A stretch of 62,328 nt of DNA from Chitinophagaceae bacterium. GTDB taxonomy: Bacteria; Bacteroidota; Bacteroidia; Chitinophagales; Chitinophagaceae. This document shows, in pieces, positions 50,202-59,101 of the stretch. Under the pieces are notes generated by a model. The model made no database searches and had not been told where the DNA came from. It saw nothing but the letters and a program-made list of their open reading frames with translations. The position numbers and the translations under genes were made by a program. The stretch spans positions 1-62,328 of the forward strand of contig JAEUVK010000183.1 of NCBI GenBank assembly GCA_016787135.1, given 5' to 3'. The stretch's first letter is position 1, and each line of letters starts with the position of its first letter.

Positions 50202-50353
50202 GTGGTATGTGGTGAGTTGTGAATGGGCCGGTAACATTGCTATTGTCAGCGTCCCTTGCTGTTTGCCCTTTGCAAAACGAATGATACACTTGTACTGCAG
50301 TAATGCTGATCGTCAGTTAAATTTAATTACTCTCCGCTGCGGCGGATCAGGGT

Positions 50354-51376
50354 ATGAAGCATATCAATTATAGATTTTCCACTGCGACCACTGCTTTCTG
50401 GTTCGACGGCAGTTTTTCTTACCTGAAAAAGATCGTTGACCAGAAGTATTCTGTCATCATCACGGATGAGAATGTATATGATGCACACAGCAAAAAGTTC
50501 AATGGATGGAATACGATAGTGCTGAAAGCAGGAGAGGATTATAAAGTACAGGCTACTGCAGATGCAGTGATCGAACAACTGCTAGAGTTTGAGGCAGACA
50601 GGAAAACAACATTGATCGGGATAGGAGGAGGCGTGATCACGGATATTACAGGCTATGTGGCGTCGGTTTACATGAGAGGGATAAATTTCGGTTTTATTCC
50701 CGCTTCTTTGCTGGCATTGGTAGATGCTTCTATAGGGGGAAAGAACGGGATAGACGTAGGCGTATATAAGAATATGGTGGGAGTGATCAGGCAGCCATCC
50801 TTCATTTTGCATGATATGAGTTTGCTTGGTTCACTGCCGCAGCGGGAATGGGAGAATGGTTTTGCCGAGATCATCAAACACGCCTGTATCAAAGATGCGG
50901 CGATGTTCCGGCAGCTGGAAACCAATAATATCCCTTTCTATCAGAAGAATAAGAAAGCTATCAGTGACCTGGTGAGAAGAAATGCTATTATTAAAGTGAA
51001 AGTGGTGCAACAGGATGAGTTTGAAAAAGGCGACAGGCGTTTATTGAACTTCGGCCATACACTGGGACATGCTTTGGAAAATCAATATGAACTGATGCAT
51101 GGCCAGGCGGTGGCGATAGGTATGGCCTATGCTTCTGTGATATCGGAAGAAATGACAGGGTTCAAAGATGCGAGCCGGGTAGCAAGGTTATTATTGCAAT
51201 ACGACCTGCCTACCTTTGCTGAATTTGATAAGCAAAGGGTCTTCAGTGTGATGAAAATGGATAAGAAGCGGGAGAAAAAGGAAATGAATTATATACTGCT
51301 GGAAAAAATAGGTAAAGGTATAGTGAGGTCTATCCCAATAAATAAATTGGAGAATATCATTAACGAATTACAATAG
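50354..51376 (+). CDS. aroB: 3-dehydroquinate synthase
   Basis: This 340-residue NAD- and metal-dependent enzyme cyclises DAHP to 3-dehydroquinate. It has the NAD-binding GIGGGVITDITGYVASVYMRG, the substrate region ALVDASIGGKNGID, and metal ligands in NGFAEIIKHACI and LLNFGHTLGHALE. It is somewhat short in its N-terminal domain (FDGSFSYLKKIVDQKYSVIITDENVYD) compared with the usual 350-360 residues. Its stop (TAG) shares a base with the aroA GTG start, so they are translationally coupled. Confidence 0.95.
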   Translation: MKHINYRFSTATTAFWFDGSFSYLKKIVDQKYSVIITDENVYDAHSKKFNGWNTIVLKAGEDYKVQATADAVIEQLLEFEADRKTTLIGIGGGVITDITGYVASVYMRGINFGFIPASLLALVDASIGGKNGIDVGVYKNMVGVIRQPSFILHDMSLLGSLPQREWENGFAEIIKHACIKDAAMFRQLETNNIPFYQKNKKAISDLVRRNAIIKVKVVQQDEFEKGDRRLLNFGHTLGHALENQYELMHGQAVAIGMAYASVISEEMTGFKDASRVARLLLQYDLPTFAEFDKQRVFSVMKMDKKREKKEMNYILLEKIGKGIVRSIPINKLENIINELQ

Positions 51377-52671
51377 TGAAAGTAACTATACATCCATCCT
51401 CATTAAAAGGAACGATCCAGGCGCCTGCATCCAAAAGCTCTATGCAAAGAGCTTGTGCTGCGGCGTTGCTGGCAAAAGGGACGACAATCATTCAGAACCC
51501 CGGGCATAGCAACGATGATAAAGCGGCATTGGATATCATTCAGCGGCTGGGGGCGAAGGTGACAGAGGAGAATGGAGAATGGAAAGTGGAAAGCGGGGGA
51601 GTGGACCCGGTTGCTGATGAGATCGATTGCGGGGAGAGCGGATTAAGTATCAGAATGTTTACCCCTTTGGTCGCATTAAGTGATAAAGAAATTACCATTA
51701 ATGGCTCCGGAAGCCTGGTGACAAGACCGATGGACTTCTTTGATGAAATATTGCCACGGCTGGATGTAAAGGTGAAAAGCAACGAAGGGAAATTGCCTTT
51801 GATCGTACAAGGGCCGCTGGTACCGAAGAATATTGAAGTGGATGGATCGCTGAGCTCACAGTTTTTAACAGGATTACTTTTGGCATATGCTGCCGCAGAT
51901 GCAAAAGACGTTTCTATTAAAGTGAACGATCTTAAAAGTAAACCCTATATAGATCTTACCCTGGATGTAATGAAGCAGTTTGGTTTCAAGATCCCTGTCA
52001 ATAAGAACTATGAAGAATTTTATTTTGACGGGAGAACTCATAACTCTGAACTCATCACTCACAACTATACAGTAGAAGGCGACTGGAGCGGCGGCGCTTT
52101 CTTATTGGTAGCCGGGGCTATCGCAGGCCCGATTCTCGTCAGTGGTTTGGATATGGCTTCTGCGCAGGCAGATAAAGCCATTATAGATGCATTGATGGCC
52201 GCGAATGCCGGGATGGCCATTGAAGCAAAAGGGATACGATTAGTGCCTACGGAAATGAATGCATTTGATTTTGACGCTACAGATTGCCCCGATCTTTTTC
52301 CGCCATTAGTAGCATTAGCTGCCTATTGCAAAGGAAAGACAAGGATAAAAGGGGTGAGCCGGCTGGCACATAAGGAAAGCAACCGGGCCATTACCCTGCA
52401 GGATGAGTTTGATATGATGGGTGTGACCATTGACCTGGAGGATGACATGATGATCGTACATGGTGGTAAAGGTGTCAAAGGCGCCGATGTTCAGTCTCAT
52501 CATGATCACCGCATTGCGATGGCCTGTGCTGTGGCTGCATTGAAGGCTGACAGTGAAATGGTGATCGACAATGCGGAAGCGGTAAGCAAATCCTACCCTG
52601 ATTTTTATGATCATTTGCAGCAATTAGGCGCTCACGTATCTTTAAGTAATAAGCTGAAGTTTCATGAATAG
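51376..52671 (+). CDS. aroA: 3-phosphoshikimate 1-carboxyvinyltransferase (EPSP synthase)
   Basis: This 431-residue enzyme adds enolpyruvate from PEP to shikimate-3-phosphate. It has ASKSSMQRACAAALLAKG, GESGLSIRMFTPL, GSLSSQFLTGLLLAYA, DWSGGAFLLVAGAI, RLAHKESNRA and QSHHDHRIAMACAVAALK. The start is GTG overlapping the aroB stop. Two short stretches look like translated repeats: EENGEWKVESGG (about residues 64-75) and RTHNSELITHN (about 220-230, DNA 52033-52067, AACTCATAACTC type). Both fall in surface positions where relatives have short loops. Confidence 0.95.
   Translation: MKVTIHPSSLKGTIQAPASKSSMQRACAAALLAKGTTIIQNPGHSNDDKAALDIIQRLGAKVTEENGEWKVESGGVDPVADEIDCGESGLSIRMFTPLVALSDKEITINGSGSLVTRPMDFFDEILPRLDVKVKSNEGKLPLIVQGPLVPKNIEVDGSLSSQFLTGLLLAYAAADAKDVSIKVNDLKSKPYIDLTLDVMKQFGFKIPVNKNYEEFYFDGRTHNSELITHNYTVEGDWSGGAFLLVAGAIAGPILVSGLDMASAQADKAIIDALMAANAGMAIEAKGIRLVPTEMNAFDFDATDCPDLFPPLVALAAYCKGKTRIKGVSRLAHKESNRAITLQDEFDMMGVTIDLEDDMMIVHGGKGVKGADVQSHHDHRIAMACAVAALKADSEMVIDNAEAVSKSYPDFYDHLQQLGAHVSLSNKLKFHE
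52033..52067 (+). repeat. AACTCATAACTCTGAACTC repeat translated inside aroA
   Basis: GAACTCATAACTCTGAACTC and ATCACTCACAACTA: three to four degenerate AACTCATA units in frame. The same unit fills gaps at 34735 and 47647, and a CACTCACCA variant lies in lipB. Confidence 0.6.
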
Positions 52672-53659
52672 TTTCGGAAGGATATTTCGTATTTCTATAT
52701 TTGGTGAATCGCATGGCGAATCGGTGGGCATTGTCATTGACGGATGCCCGGCCGGTTTATCATTGACAGAAGAAGACCTGCTGCCTGACCTGGAAAGAAG
52801 AAAAGGCGGCAAACAAAAAGGTACCACACCCAGACAGGAGGCGGATTATCCCATTTTCACAAGCGGTCTCTTTAATGGAAAGACAACTGGCTTTCCCATC
52901 ACTATTCTTTTTGAAAATAATAATACCCGCAGCGAAGATTACCAGAAACAGCGGAGCATTCCGCGGCCGGGTCATGCCGACTGGGTGGCCCACCAGAAGT
53001 TCGGCGGTCATGAAGATTATCGTGGTGGCGGGCATTTCAGTGCGAGATTGACAACGGGACTGGTAGCAGCAGGGGCTATTGCCAAAAAAATAATGGCTGG
53101 TATCAGCATTCATGCAGCCGTTACAGAGATCGCCGGTGAAAACGACCTGGAAAAGGGATTACAAAAAGCCATCGATGCCAAAGATTCTGTCGGAGGAGTT
53201 GTGGAATGCCGTGTGAATGGATTGCCTGTTGGTTTAGGCGAGCCCTACTTTGATTCACTGGAATCATCATTGGCGCATATCCTGTTTGCCATACCTGCGG
53301 TAAGAGGCGTTGAATTCGGGACGGGCTTCGCTGCAGCAAAAATGTTCGGCAGCGAGCATAATGATGCTATTGAAAGTATGGAAGGCAAGACAAGGACCAA
53401 TCATGCAGGAGGTATTGTGGGCGGTATCAGCAATGGCAATGAACTGGTTTTTCGTATTGCCATCAAACCAACATCTTCTACTCCGAGGCAACAGAACAGC
53501 CTGAACTGGGATACCGGGAAGACAGAGGATTTCTCTGTGAAAGGCCGTCATGACCTGTGTGTGGCACTTCGGGCGCCTGTCATTGTGGAGGCAGCGACGG
53601 CTGTTACCTTAGTTGATTTTCTTTTACTCGAACAACATATTAAACGGGTCTTATCCTGA
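52664..53659 (+). CDS. aroC: Chorismate synthase
   Basis: This 331-residue FMN-dependent enzyme makes chorismate from EPSP. Its signatures are GESHGESVGIVIDGCPAGL, the Arg-rich RPGHADWVAHQKFGGHEDYRGGGHFSARLT, and the C-terminal GRHDLCVALRAPVIVEAATA. It is slightly shorter than the common 350-390 residues. The start overlaps the end of aroA by 8 bases. With aroB and aroA it forms a tightly coupled block at the end of the operon. Confidence 0.96.
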   Translation: MNSFGRIFRISIFGESHGESVGIVIDGCPAGLSLTEEDLLPDLERRKGGKQKGTTPRQEADYPIFTSGLFNGKTTGFPITILFENNNTRSEDYQKQRSIPRPGHADWVAHQKFGGHEDYRGGGHFSARLTTGLVAAGAIAKKIMAGISIHAAVTEIAGENDLEKGLQKAIDAKDSVGGVVECRVNGLPVGLGEPYFDSLESSLAHILFAIPAVRGVEFGTGFAAAKMFGSEHNDAIESMEGKTRTNHAGGIVGGISNGNELVFRIAIKPTSSTPRQQNSLNWDTGKTEDFSVKGRHDLCVALRAPVIVEAATAVTLVDFLLLEQHIKRVLS

Positions 53660-53681
53660 CCTTTGCCATTATCTGACGATC

Positions 53682-53981
53682 ATGCCAATCATTTATCATG
53701 TCACCACTTCTGTTGGCTGGAATGCAGCCAAAGAAATGGGGTATTACGAACATCCATCGTTAAAAGAAGAGGGTTTTATTCACTGCTCGCAGGAGCACCA
53801 GGTAGCAGGTGTATTGGAACGTTATTTTGCCGGTCAGGCCGGCCTGGTGAAACTGGTGATAGATACCGATAAACTGGCCAGTAAATATGTGTTTGACTGG
53901 TCGCCTTCTACACAGGATACTTTCCCGCATATTTACGGGCCGTTGAACGCCGATGCGGTGATCGACGTCATCGCTATATAA
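53682..53981 (+). CDS. DUF952 family small protein
   Basis: This 99-residue protein has the DUF952 pattern: IYHVTTSVGWNAAKEMGYYEHPSLKEEGFIHCSQ, then LVKLVIDTDKL and FPHIYGPLNADAVIDV. The conserved His/Trp and FIHCS suggest a small enzyme with a glyoxalase- or ADP-ribosyl-like fold, but the activity is unknown. The ATG at 53682 matches the family start; an earlier in-frame start (53613) would overlap aroC. It is 22 bases after aroC and is probably the last gene of the operon. Confidence 0.85.
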   Translation: MPIIYHVTTSVGWNAAKEMGYYEHPSLKEEGFIHCSQEHQVAGVLERYFAGQAGLVKLVIDTDKLASKYVFDWSPSTQDTFPHIYGPLNADAVIDVIAI

Positions 53982-54045
53982 TGTGAGTGAAAATAGCTGT
54001 TGAAAAATACTTATATAAGAGCGTACAGGCGTAAGGGTTTGCTGC

Positions 54046-54053
54046 TAATTTTG
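54046..54053 (+). promoter_or_regulatory. -7 promoter box of the L,D-transpeptidase gene
   Basis: TAATTTTG matches TAnnTTTG, 43 bases upstream of the ATG. No good -33 box is present. Confidence 0.4.
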
Positions 54054-54096
54054 CGGCGTACCTGTTGCCGGGTATGCCACCACCATTTTACTATCT

Positions 54097-55797
54097 ATGA
54101 ATAAAAAAGGATCTTTGTACCCCGTCATTGCGGTCTTTGCATTACTTACTTTTCTGACCGCCTGCAATGGTGGTAAAAAACCTCCCTCTACCGACATCGC
54201 CGCATCTCCCGAGCAATTGGATGTAAAAGCAAAAGATATTATCAGGGAATTTTTGGAGTATGCGGGAAACAATAATGGTGATATGGGGGATTCTGTTATC
54301 CTGGCTAATATTTCCCTGCTGCAAACAGTATATGAGAAAAACAATTTTGATGCAATATGGAGCAGTAAAGAGGAATGGAAGCCACTCGGGGATTCAATAA
54401 TGAGCCTGGTAGCAAATGCAAAGCTCTACGGCCTTTTCCCCGAAGACTATCATTTTTTACAGCTGGATTCTATCAATAAGCGTTTTATTCAGGACAAGTG
54501 GAGGGAGAAAGCACGAACGGATGCGGCCTTGTGGTCAAAAGCAGATCTGCTGCTTACGGATGCTTTTTTCAAAGTGGTAAAAGATATAAAGCTCGGGCGC
54601 CTGCCCAAAGACAGTATCACTCTCCGGAAAGATTCGGCACTTACCGATGAATTTTACCAGCAGCAATGGCAGGCCCTTCAGCAATCAGGGTCATTGTCGA
54701 ACACCCTGCAGGCCCTGGAACCCAGACATCCTGCTTACATAGAACTAAAGACAGCGGTCAAAAGATTTTTAGACAGTGCTGTTAACCGGGATTTTACCAT
54801 TGTTCCTTCACCCGGCAAAGATGCCGGATCAAGGGCCGTTTATAAAAAAGCGTTGCAAACCCGGTTGTATGAGGGAGGCTTTATTGCCTACGATAGTATC
54901 CCTGCTGATTCTGTTGCGCTGGCAGAAGCCGTAAAGAAATTTCAGAAGAAACAAGGCATAACGGTTGATGGCAAAGCGGGTGAAGGCACCCTGCGGATGC
55001 TTAACCTGTCAGATAAAGAAAAATTCGTCCGGATAGCTATTGCCATGGACAGGTATAAATCGCTGCCCGATACTATGCCTTCACGTTATCTCTGGGTCAA
55101 CCTGCCTTCTTTCTCTATGCGTTTATGGGATAATGATACCGTGAAGATCCTCTCAAAGATCATTTGCGGCAAACCACTTACCCGGACACCGTTATTGACC
55201 AGCGCCATATCCGAAATGATCACCTATCCGCAATGGACGATCCCGAACAGTATTATTGTAAAAGAAATACTGCCGGGTATAAAAAGGGACTCTGCTTATC
55301 TCGCTAAAAAAGGGTATAGCCTGATCGACGGGGAGGGTAATGAAGTGGACCCTGCCGCGGTTGACTGGAAGAAGTACAGTAAGGGTATTCCTTACAAAGT
55401 GGTACAGGGCAGCGGGGATGATAATGCACTGGGTATCCTGAAATTCAACTTCAATAATAAATATGCGGTTTACCTGCATGATACCAACCAGCGTTACCTT
55501 TTCAGCCGGGAAATGCGGTCGCTGAGCCATGGTTGTGTGCGGGTACAGGAGTGGCAAAAGCTGGCCTATAGTATCCTTGAATATGATAACCCCGATGAAA
55601 AGAAATTTCAGGCAAAGGAAGATTCCCTTACAGTATGGCTGGAGCGTAAAGAAAAACACAGTATCGGTATCCGCAACCGGCTCCCGGTCTATATCAGGTA
55701 TATCACATGCGAAGGAAAGGATGGGAATGTTGTCTTTTATGACGACATTTATGGCGAGGACAAATTCCTGAAAGAACGCTATTTTGCCGGGAAATAA
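54097..55797 (+). CDS. Lipoprotein L,D-transpeptidase (YcbB/LdtD-like)
   Basis: This 566-residue protein has a lipoprotein signal (FALLTFLTAC, Cys at 24), a scaffold region (about 45-240), a peptidoglycan-binding domain (ALQTRLYEGGFIAYDSIPADSV, FQKKQGITVDGKAGEGTLRML) and a YkuD catalytic domain. In that domain the motif H-D-T-N...SLSHGCVRV gives the active-site Cys. Domain order matches E. coli LdtD (YcbB), which makes 3-3 crosslinks; other L,D-transpeptidases attach lipoproteins to the wall. The presence of Lys-ending Lpp-like lipoproteins in the same window makes the second activity worth considering for this organism, though not necessarily for this enzyme. Confidence 0.9.
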   Translation: MNKKGSLYPVIAVFALLTFLTACNGGKKPPSTDIAASPEQLDVKAKDIIREFLEYAGNNNGDMGDSVILANISLLQTVYEKNNFDAIWSSKEEWKPLGDSIMSLVANAKLYGLFPEDYHFLQLDSINKRFIQDKWREKARTDAALWSKADLLLTDAFFKVVKDIKLGRLPKDSITLRKDSALTDEFYQQQWQALQQSGSLSNTLQALEPRHPAYIELKTAVKRFLDSAVNRDFTIVPSPGKDAGSRAVYKKALQTRLYEGGFIAYDSIPADSVALAEAVKKFQKKQGITVDGKAGEGTLRMLNLSDKEKFVRIAIAMDRYKSLPDTMPSRYLWVNLPSFSMRLWDNDTVKILSKIICGKPLTRTPLLTSAISEMITYPQWTIPNSIIVKEILPGIKRDSAYLAKKGYSLIDGEGNEVDPAAVDWKKYSKGIPYKVVQGSGDDNALGILKFNFNNKYAVYLHDTNQRYLFSREMRSLSHGCVRVQEWQKLAYSILEYDNPDEKKFQAKEDSLTVWLERKEKHSIGIRNRLPVYIRYITCEGKDGNVVFYDDIYGEDKFLKERYFAGK

Positions 55798-55903
55798 CCG
55801 GAATCATAAGGCCACCGGATCCGGTTCCGGCCGGGCGGGGACCATTACAATAACGGGTAAAAGAACACCCCTCCAAAACCGTGAATAGCAGGTAAATAAT
55901 TTA

Positions 55904-55935
55904 TTTTCGGATATTGAACATACCCGCTATTTTTG
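55904..55935 (+). promoter_or_regulatory. Probable promoter of the OmpA-type gene
   Basis: TATTTTTG (55928-55935) matches the -7 consensus; TTTTC at 55904-55908 is a near match to -33 TTTG at about 19-20 bases. The start codon is 26 bases downstream. Confidence 0.5.
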
Positions 55936-55961
55936 TCACGTTTAAACCAAACTATCGCTTT

Positions 55962-57281
55962 ATGAAGAAGTTCCTGGCCGTTCTAATGGCTCTGTCTGCT
56001 TTTATCAGCTCTGGTTTTGCACAGGATGATGAAATAAGACCGGCTGCAGTAGGTATCAGTTTCTCCCTGACTGATTTTGCTACCGCTTCCCGTATCCGCA
56101 CTACCTCTTTATCACAGGTACTCGGAAATAAAAGATGGGCAAAATTCAGGGAAATGTCCCCGGGTCTTGGTATCAATTATTTCAAAGGCCTGAAAAAACA
56201 CATTGACTTTGCCGGCACATTAAATGCTACGTTCACTAGGTATCCTTTCCCCAATAAGGCCACACCTTCCAGCGACAAGTTCCTGCTTTCTGCAGATGCT
56301 ACTATGAATTTTAAAATGTTCTCTGAGAAATACTGGGTGCAGCCTTATTTGATCGCCGGTCTTGGCGGACACATGTATGGCGGCAAATATTTTGGCGCTT
56401 ATCTTCCTACAGGTCTTGGTTTGAAAGTGAATTTTTATGATGAGACCCATTTGTTCATCACTTCTCAATACCGCGTGCCTGTTACTACTGAAACGGCCAA
56501 TTATCACTTTTTTCATTCCATTGGTATTGCCGGCAGGGTAGGGAAGAAAAAAGAACCGAAAGTGATCGAGCCTCCCAAACCTCCTGTTGACACAGATAAG
56601 GATGGTATCATCGACAGTCTCGATAAATGCCCTACTGTTCCGGGTCTGAAGAAATATGACGGCTGCCCCGTTCCTGATACAGATAAAGACGGTATCAATG
56701 ATGAAGAAGATAAATGCCCGACTGTAGCAGGTTTAGCCCGCTATCAAGGTTGCCCGATACCTGATACAGATAAAGACGGTATCAATGATGAAGAAGATAA
56801 ATGTCCTACCGTTCCGGGTTTGGCCCGCTACCAGGGTTGCCCGCTCGTAGATACAGATGGCGATACAGTGCCGGATGAAGAAGATAAATGCCCGACAGAA
56901 AAAGGTCTTCCTGAAAATAACGGTTGCCCCACCCTCGAACAGTTCAAGTTCGATGCCGGTAAAGTACAGTTCGTAACCGGCAGCGCTACATTGACCAAAG
57001 TAGCGATGGCCGAACTTGACAAAGGCGCTAAGATCATGCAGGAACACCCAACACTGAATGTATCTATCGAAGGTCATACTGATAACACCGGTACACCGGC
57101 CCTTAACCAGAAACTTTCTGAAAAGAGAGCAGCTGCAGTAAAAGCTTACTTAGTGAAGAAAGGCGTAAGCGCAGACAGGCTCACTACAACAGGTTATGGC
57201 CAGACACAGCCGATCGCCGATAATAAAACCACTGCCGGCCGTGCTGCCAACAGAAGGGTGGAATTCAAAATAGGTAATTAA
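55962..57281 (+). CDS. OmpA-family outer membrane protein with thrombospondin type 3 repeats
   Basis: This 439-residue protein has a signal peptide (ends SSGFAQ), an eight-stranded barrel-like N-terminal region (about 25-195), four TSP type 3 Ca2+-binding repeats (about 209-324, DTDKDGIxDxxDKCPTVxG), and a C-terminal OmpA peptidoglycan-binding domain (IEGHTDNTGTPALNQKLSEKRA, GYGQTQPIADNKTTAGRAANRRVEF). It anchors the outer membrane to the wall non-covalently. The ATG at 55962 is used; the upstream TTG start adds a poor extension. It has its own promoter and strong terminator, as expected of an abundant protein. Confidence 0.93.
   Translation: MKKFLAVLMALSAFISSGFAQDDEIRPAAVGISFSLTDFATASRIRTTSLSQVLGNKRWAKFREMSPGLGINYFKGLKKHIDFAGTLNATFTRYPFPNKATPSSDKFLLSADATMNFKMFSEKYWVQPYLIAGLGGHMYGGKYFGAYLPTGLGLKVNFYDETHLFITSQYRVPVTTETANYHFFHSIGIAGRVGKKKEPKVIEPPKPPVDTDKDGIIDSLDKCPTVPGLKKYDGCPVPDTDKDGINDEEDKCPTVAGLARYQGCPIPDTDKDGINDEEDKCPTVPGLARYQGCPLVDTDGDTVPDEEDKCPTEKGLPENNGCPTLEQFKFDAGKVQFVTGSATLTKVAMAELDKGAKIMQEHPTLNVSIEGHTDNTGTPALNQKLSEKRAAAVKAYLVKKGVSADRLTTTGYGQTQPIADNKTTAGRAANRRVEFKIGN
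56586..56933 (+). repeat. Tandem 87-bp repeats encoding TSP3 units
   Basis: There are four units of 29 codons; the second and third (from about 56673 and 56760) are nearly identical at DNA level, while the first and fourth are diverged. Unit number could vary by recombination between the middle copies. Confidence 0.8.
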
Positions 57282-57287
57282 TACTTC

Positions 57288-57343
57288 GCTGAACGTTCAG
57301 CAATGCGATAAAGAGAAAGTCCCTGCAAAGGGACTTTCTCTTT
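57288..57343 (+). terminator. Terminator of the OmpA-type gene, with adjacent palindrome
   Basis: AAAGAGAAAGTCCCT (57310-57324), loop GCAA, AGGGACTTTCTCTTT (57329-57343): a perfect 15-bp stem. It is preceded by the separate 14-bp palindrome GCTGAACGTTCAGC (57288-57301). Confidence 0.9.
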
Positions 57344-57363
57344 TATATAGCACCGCCACTGCT

Positions 57364-57906
57364 CTAAAACCGTACATATTTTTTCAGTAGCTTCCGATCA
57401 GTTCCTTTTGCCCTTGCCTTCTTAGCCTGTCTTCTCAGGATGAATTCGAACAGGCTCATCCAGCCCGGCAGGTTGCTTTCGCTGATCTCAAATAACCAGG
57501 CCAACGCCAGTTTATCTTTTGGAAACCCGTTGGGTTTACACAGCCCGTCGCTGGCTAAGCCATAACCGATCTGGAGGGATTGCTCAAAACCACGGCTGGC
57601 AGGGCGAAGCTCAACCCGGAATGTACAGGGCTTCCCGCTGCGGTTGCGGAAAAGGTGATTAATGTTCGCTTCAGCCATCGCTGACTGGCCCGGCTGCAGT
57701 GTATGCATCACCTTTCCCAGTTGCACCTGCACTTCTCCCTGCAGGCAATCGAATTTTTCTGAATAGGTCTTATGGTAATGCAGGCCTACGCCGCCGCCAT
57801 CGGCCAGTTCTACTTCCACAAGGGTGTATTCGCCGTTGGTATCTGCAGCGGTCTTCAGAAAGGTGACCGTGTCTTTCTGGATGGGGTTATATATTTTTCT
57901 TTCCAT
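57364..57906 (-). CDS. Cupin-domain protein
   Basis: This 180-residue protein has one cupin domain at about 10-115. Motif 1-like sequence is GGVGLHYHKTYSEKFDCLQGEVQVQLG (HYHxxxxExFxxLxGxV) and motif 2-like text is PGQSAMAEANINHLFRNRS (...H). The His/Glu metal ligands are largely present. The C-terminal 60 residues are basic and helical (FILRRQAKKARAKGTDRKLLKKYVRF) and not part of the cupin. It may be a small-molecule-binding or enzymatic cupin; the substrate is unknown. It converges with the OmpA-type gene. Confidence 0.8.
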   Translation of the reverse strand: MERKIYNPIQKDTVTFLKTAADTNGEYTLVEVELADGGGVGLHYHKTYSEKFDCLQGEVQVQLGKVMHTLQPGQSAMAEANINHLFRNRSGKPCTFRVELRPASRGFEQSLQIGYGLASDGLCKPNGFPKDKLALAWLFEISESNLPGWMSLFEFILRRQAKKARAKGTDRKLLKKYVRF

Positions 57907-58129
57907 GATGGGATGATATACGATGTATGAACAGGAAAGGATTCAAAAGGCATAGGGGATATTAAGTAATGAATATTGGCGCCTGCTGATTTAATAATTT
58001 AGTCATCAGGTTATGTGAGCCCGCCTGGTAAAAGTAGTATTCATTTTCAAAAGGATTAATGACCGGTTGATGAACCTCATAGGTTTTAACTGGTGCCGGG
58101 TTTATTTTCACTGCAAAAAACAGAGAGCA

Positions 58130-58426
58130 ATGAAAAAAAGCATACCCGCATTGATCTTTCTTGTTATCTGCCTGCTCTTTCTTTCTTCCTGCGCCCATGA
58201 AGGGACTACTGTAAAGCAATACGGTTTCTTTTCAGGGATCCTGCACGGTTTCCTGTTCATTTTTTCCGTGATCGGGAAATTGTTTGGGGTGGATACAGGC
58301 CTTTATGCCGTAAATAATACTGGTTTCTTTTACTGGCTTGGCTATCTTATCGGGCTGTTTGTCCTTGGCGGGGCAGGCTGTTCGTCAACAAGAAAAAAAA
58401 CGAAGAAGCCGTTGAGTAGCAGCTAA
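58130..58426 (+). CDS. Small membrane lipoprotein-like protein
   Basis: This 98-residue protein has a lipoprotein-type signal (IFLVICLLFLSSC) and a second hydrophobic segment (FFYWLGYLIGLFVLGGAG), ending in a basic tail (STRKKTKKPLSSS). The middle (GFFSGILHGFLFIFSVIGKLFGVDTGLYAVNNTG) recalls small conserved membrane proteins seen in many bacteria. The ATG at 58130 gives a normal signal; an earlier in-frame ATG at 58067 would add 21 residues with no signal features. The function is unknown. Confidence 0.65.
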   Translation: MKKSIPALIFLVICLLFLSSCAHEGTTVKQYGFFSGILHGFLFIFSVIGKLFGVDTGLYAVNNTGFFYWLGYLIGLFVLGGAGCSSTRKKTKKPLSSS

Positions 58427-58465
58427 ACACAAACAATTCTTCAACCGTTTTATGCTTTCGTGTTT

Positions 58466-58993
58466 TTATTGAAGCAATAACCTGAACCCGAATACCGGCA
58501 ATTCACCCTGCATGAAATCAAGGTCCTCTGACCGTTTGAAGCCGATGGCCTCATACATTTTCCAGGCGGTTTGCATGGCTTCGGTGCTGTGAATGATCAC
58601 CTGCGAGAGATTTTGTTCTTTTGCTTTCTGAATGCAAGCTAACGTCAATGCCTTGCCGATGCCCTTGCCTCTTACAGATGTATCCACTGCCAGCAAACGG
58701 AAACCTGCAGCATTCTTTTCCTGCGTGGCCGTACCGCCGGAGCCATAATACTGCATATCGCTGAAGTAAACCACCGCTCCTGCAATATCCCCGCCGGGTG
58801 ACACTGCAGCCAGCAATTCGGTTCCCGGTTTTTTCGTCAGTTCCCCGATATTCCGCAGCATCTGGTAATAGGCTGGTTGTTCATGTGGTTTGGGAAAACC
58901 ATCCAGTTGTGAATACACATTTACCATCAGCTGGCCGATGGCGGCAAACTCTTCCGGCTGTGCATGGCGGATGATGTATTCCTGTGGTATCAT
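58466..58993 (-). CDS. GNAT-family N-acetyltransferase
   Basis: This 175-residue protein has the GNAT fold: an N-terminal strand and helix (YIIRHAQPEEFAAIGQLMVNVYSQ), the central strand FRLLAVDTSVRGKGIGKALTLACI with the acetyl-CoA pyrophosphate loop (V-R-G-K-G-I-G-K-A), and IIHSTEAMQTAWKMYEAIGFKRSED near the end. It would acetylate an unknown amine or protein. It stands alone between a small lipoprotein gene and an NTF2-like gene. Confidence 0.88.
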   Translation of the reverse strand: MIPQEYIIRHAQPEEFAAIGQLMVNVYSQLDGFPKPHEQPAYYQMLRNIGELTKKPGTELLAAVSPGGDIAGAVVYFSDMQYYGSGGTATQEKNAAGFRLLAVDTSVRGKGIGKALTLACIQKAKEQNLSQVIIHSTEAMQTAWKMYEAIGFKRSEDLDFMQGELPVFGFRLLLQ

Positions 58994-59101
58994 GATAATA
59001 AACCTGCAGGCAGGTACAAGCGGTTATTTAATAGTCAGAAAAGAATAACGGAAACAGTTTTTTTCATTTGATTGAATGATGGGAGTATAGCATACAGGTT
59101 G

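Noticed and set aside
55798..55961. CCGGATCCGG-containing hairpin after the L,D-transpeptidase as a terminator
   Set aside because: The pairing is poor and no T-run follows, so I do not list it as a terminator.
56586..56933. Regular repeats as a possible CRISPR array
   Set aside because: They are in-frame 87-bp units encoding thrombospondin type 3 repeats, with no spacers.
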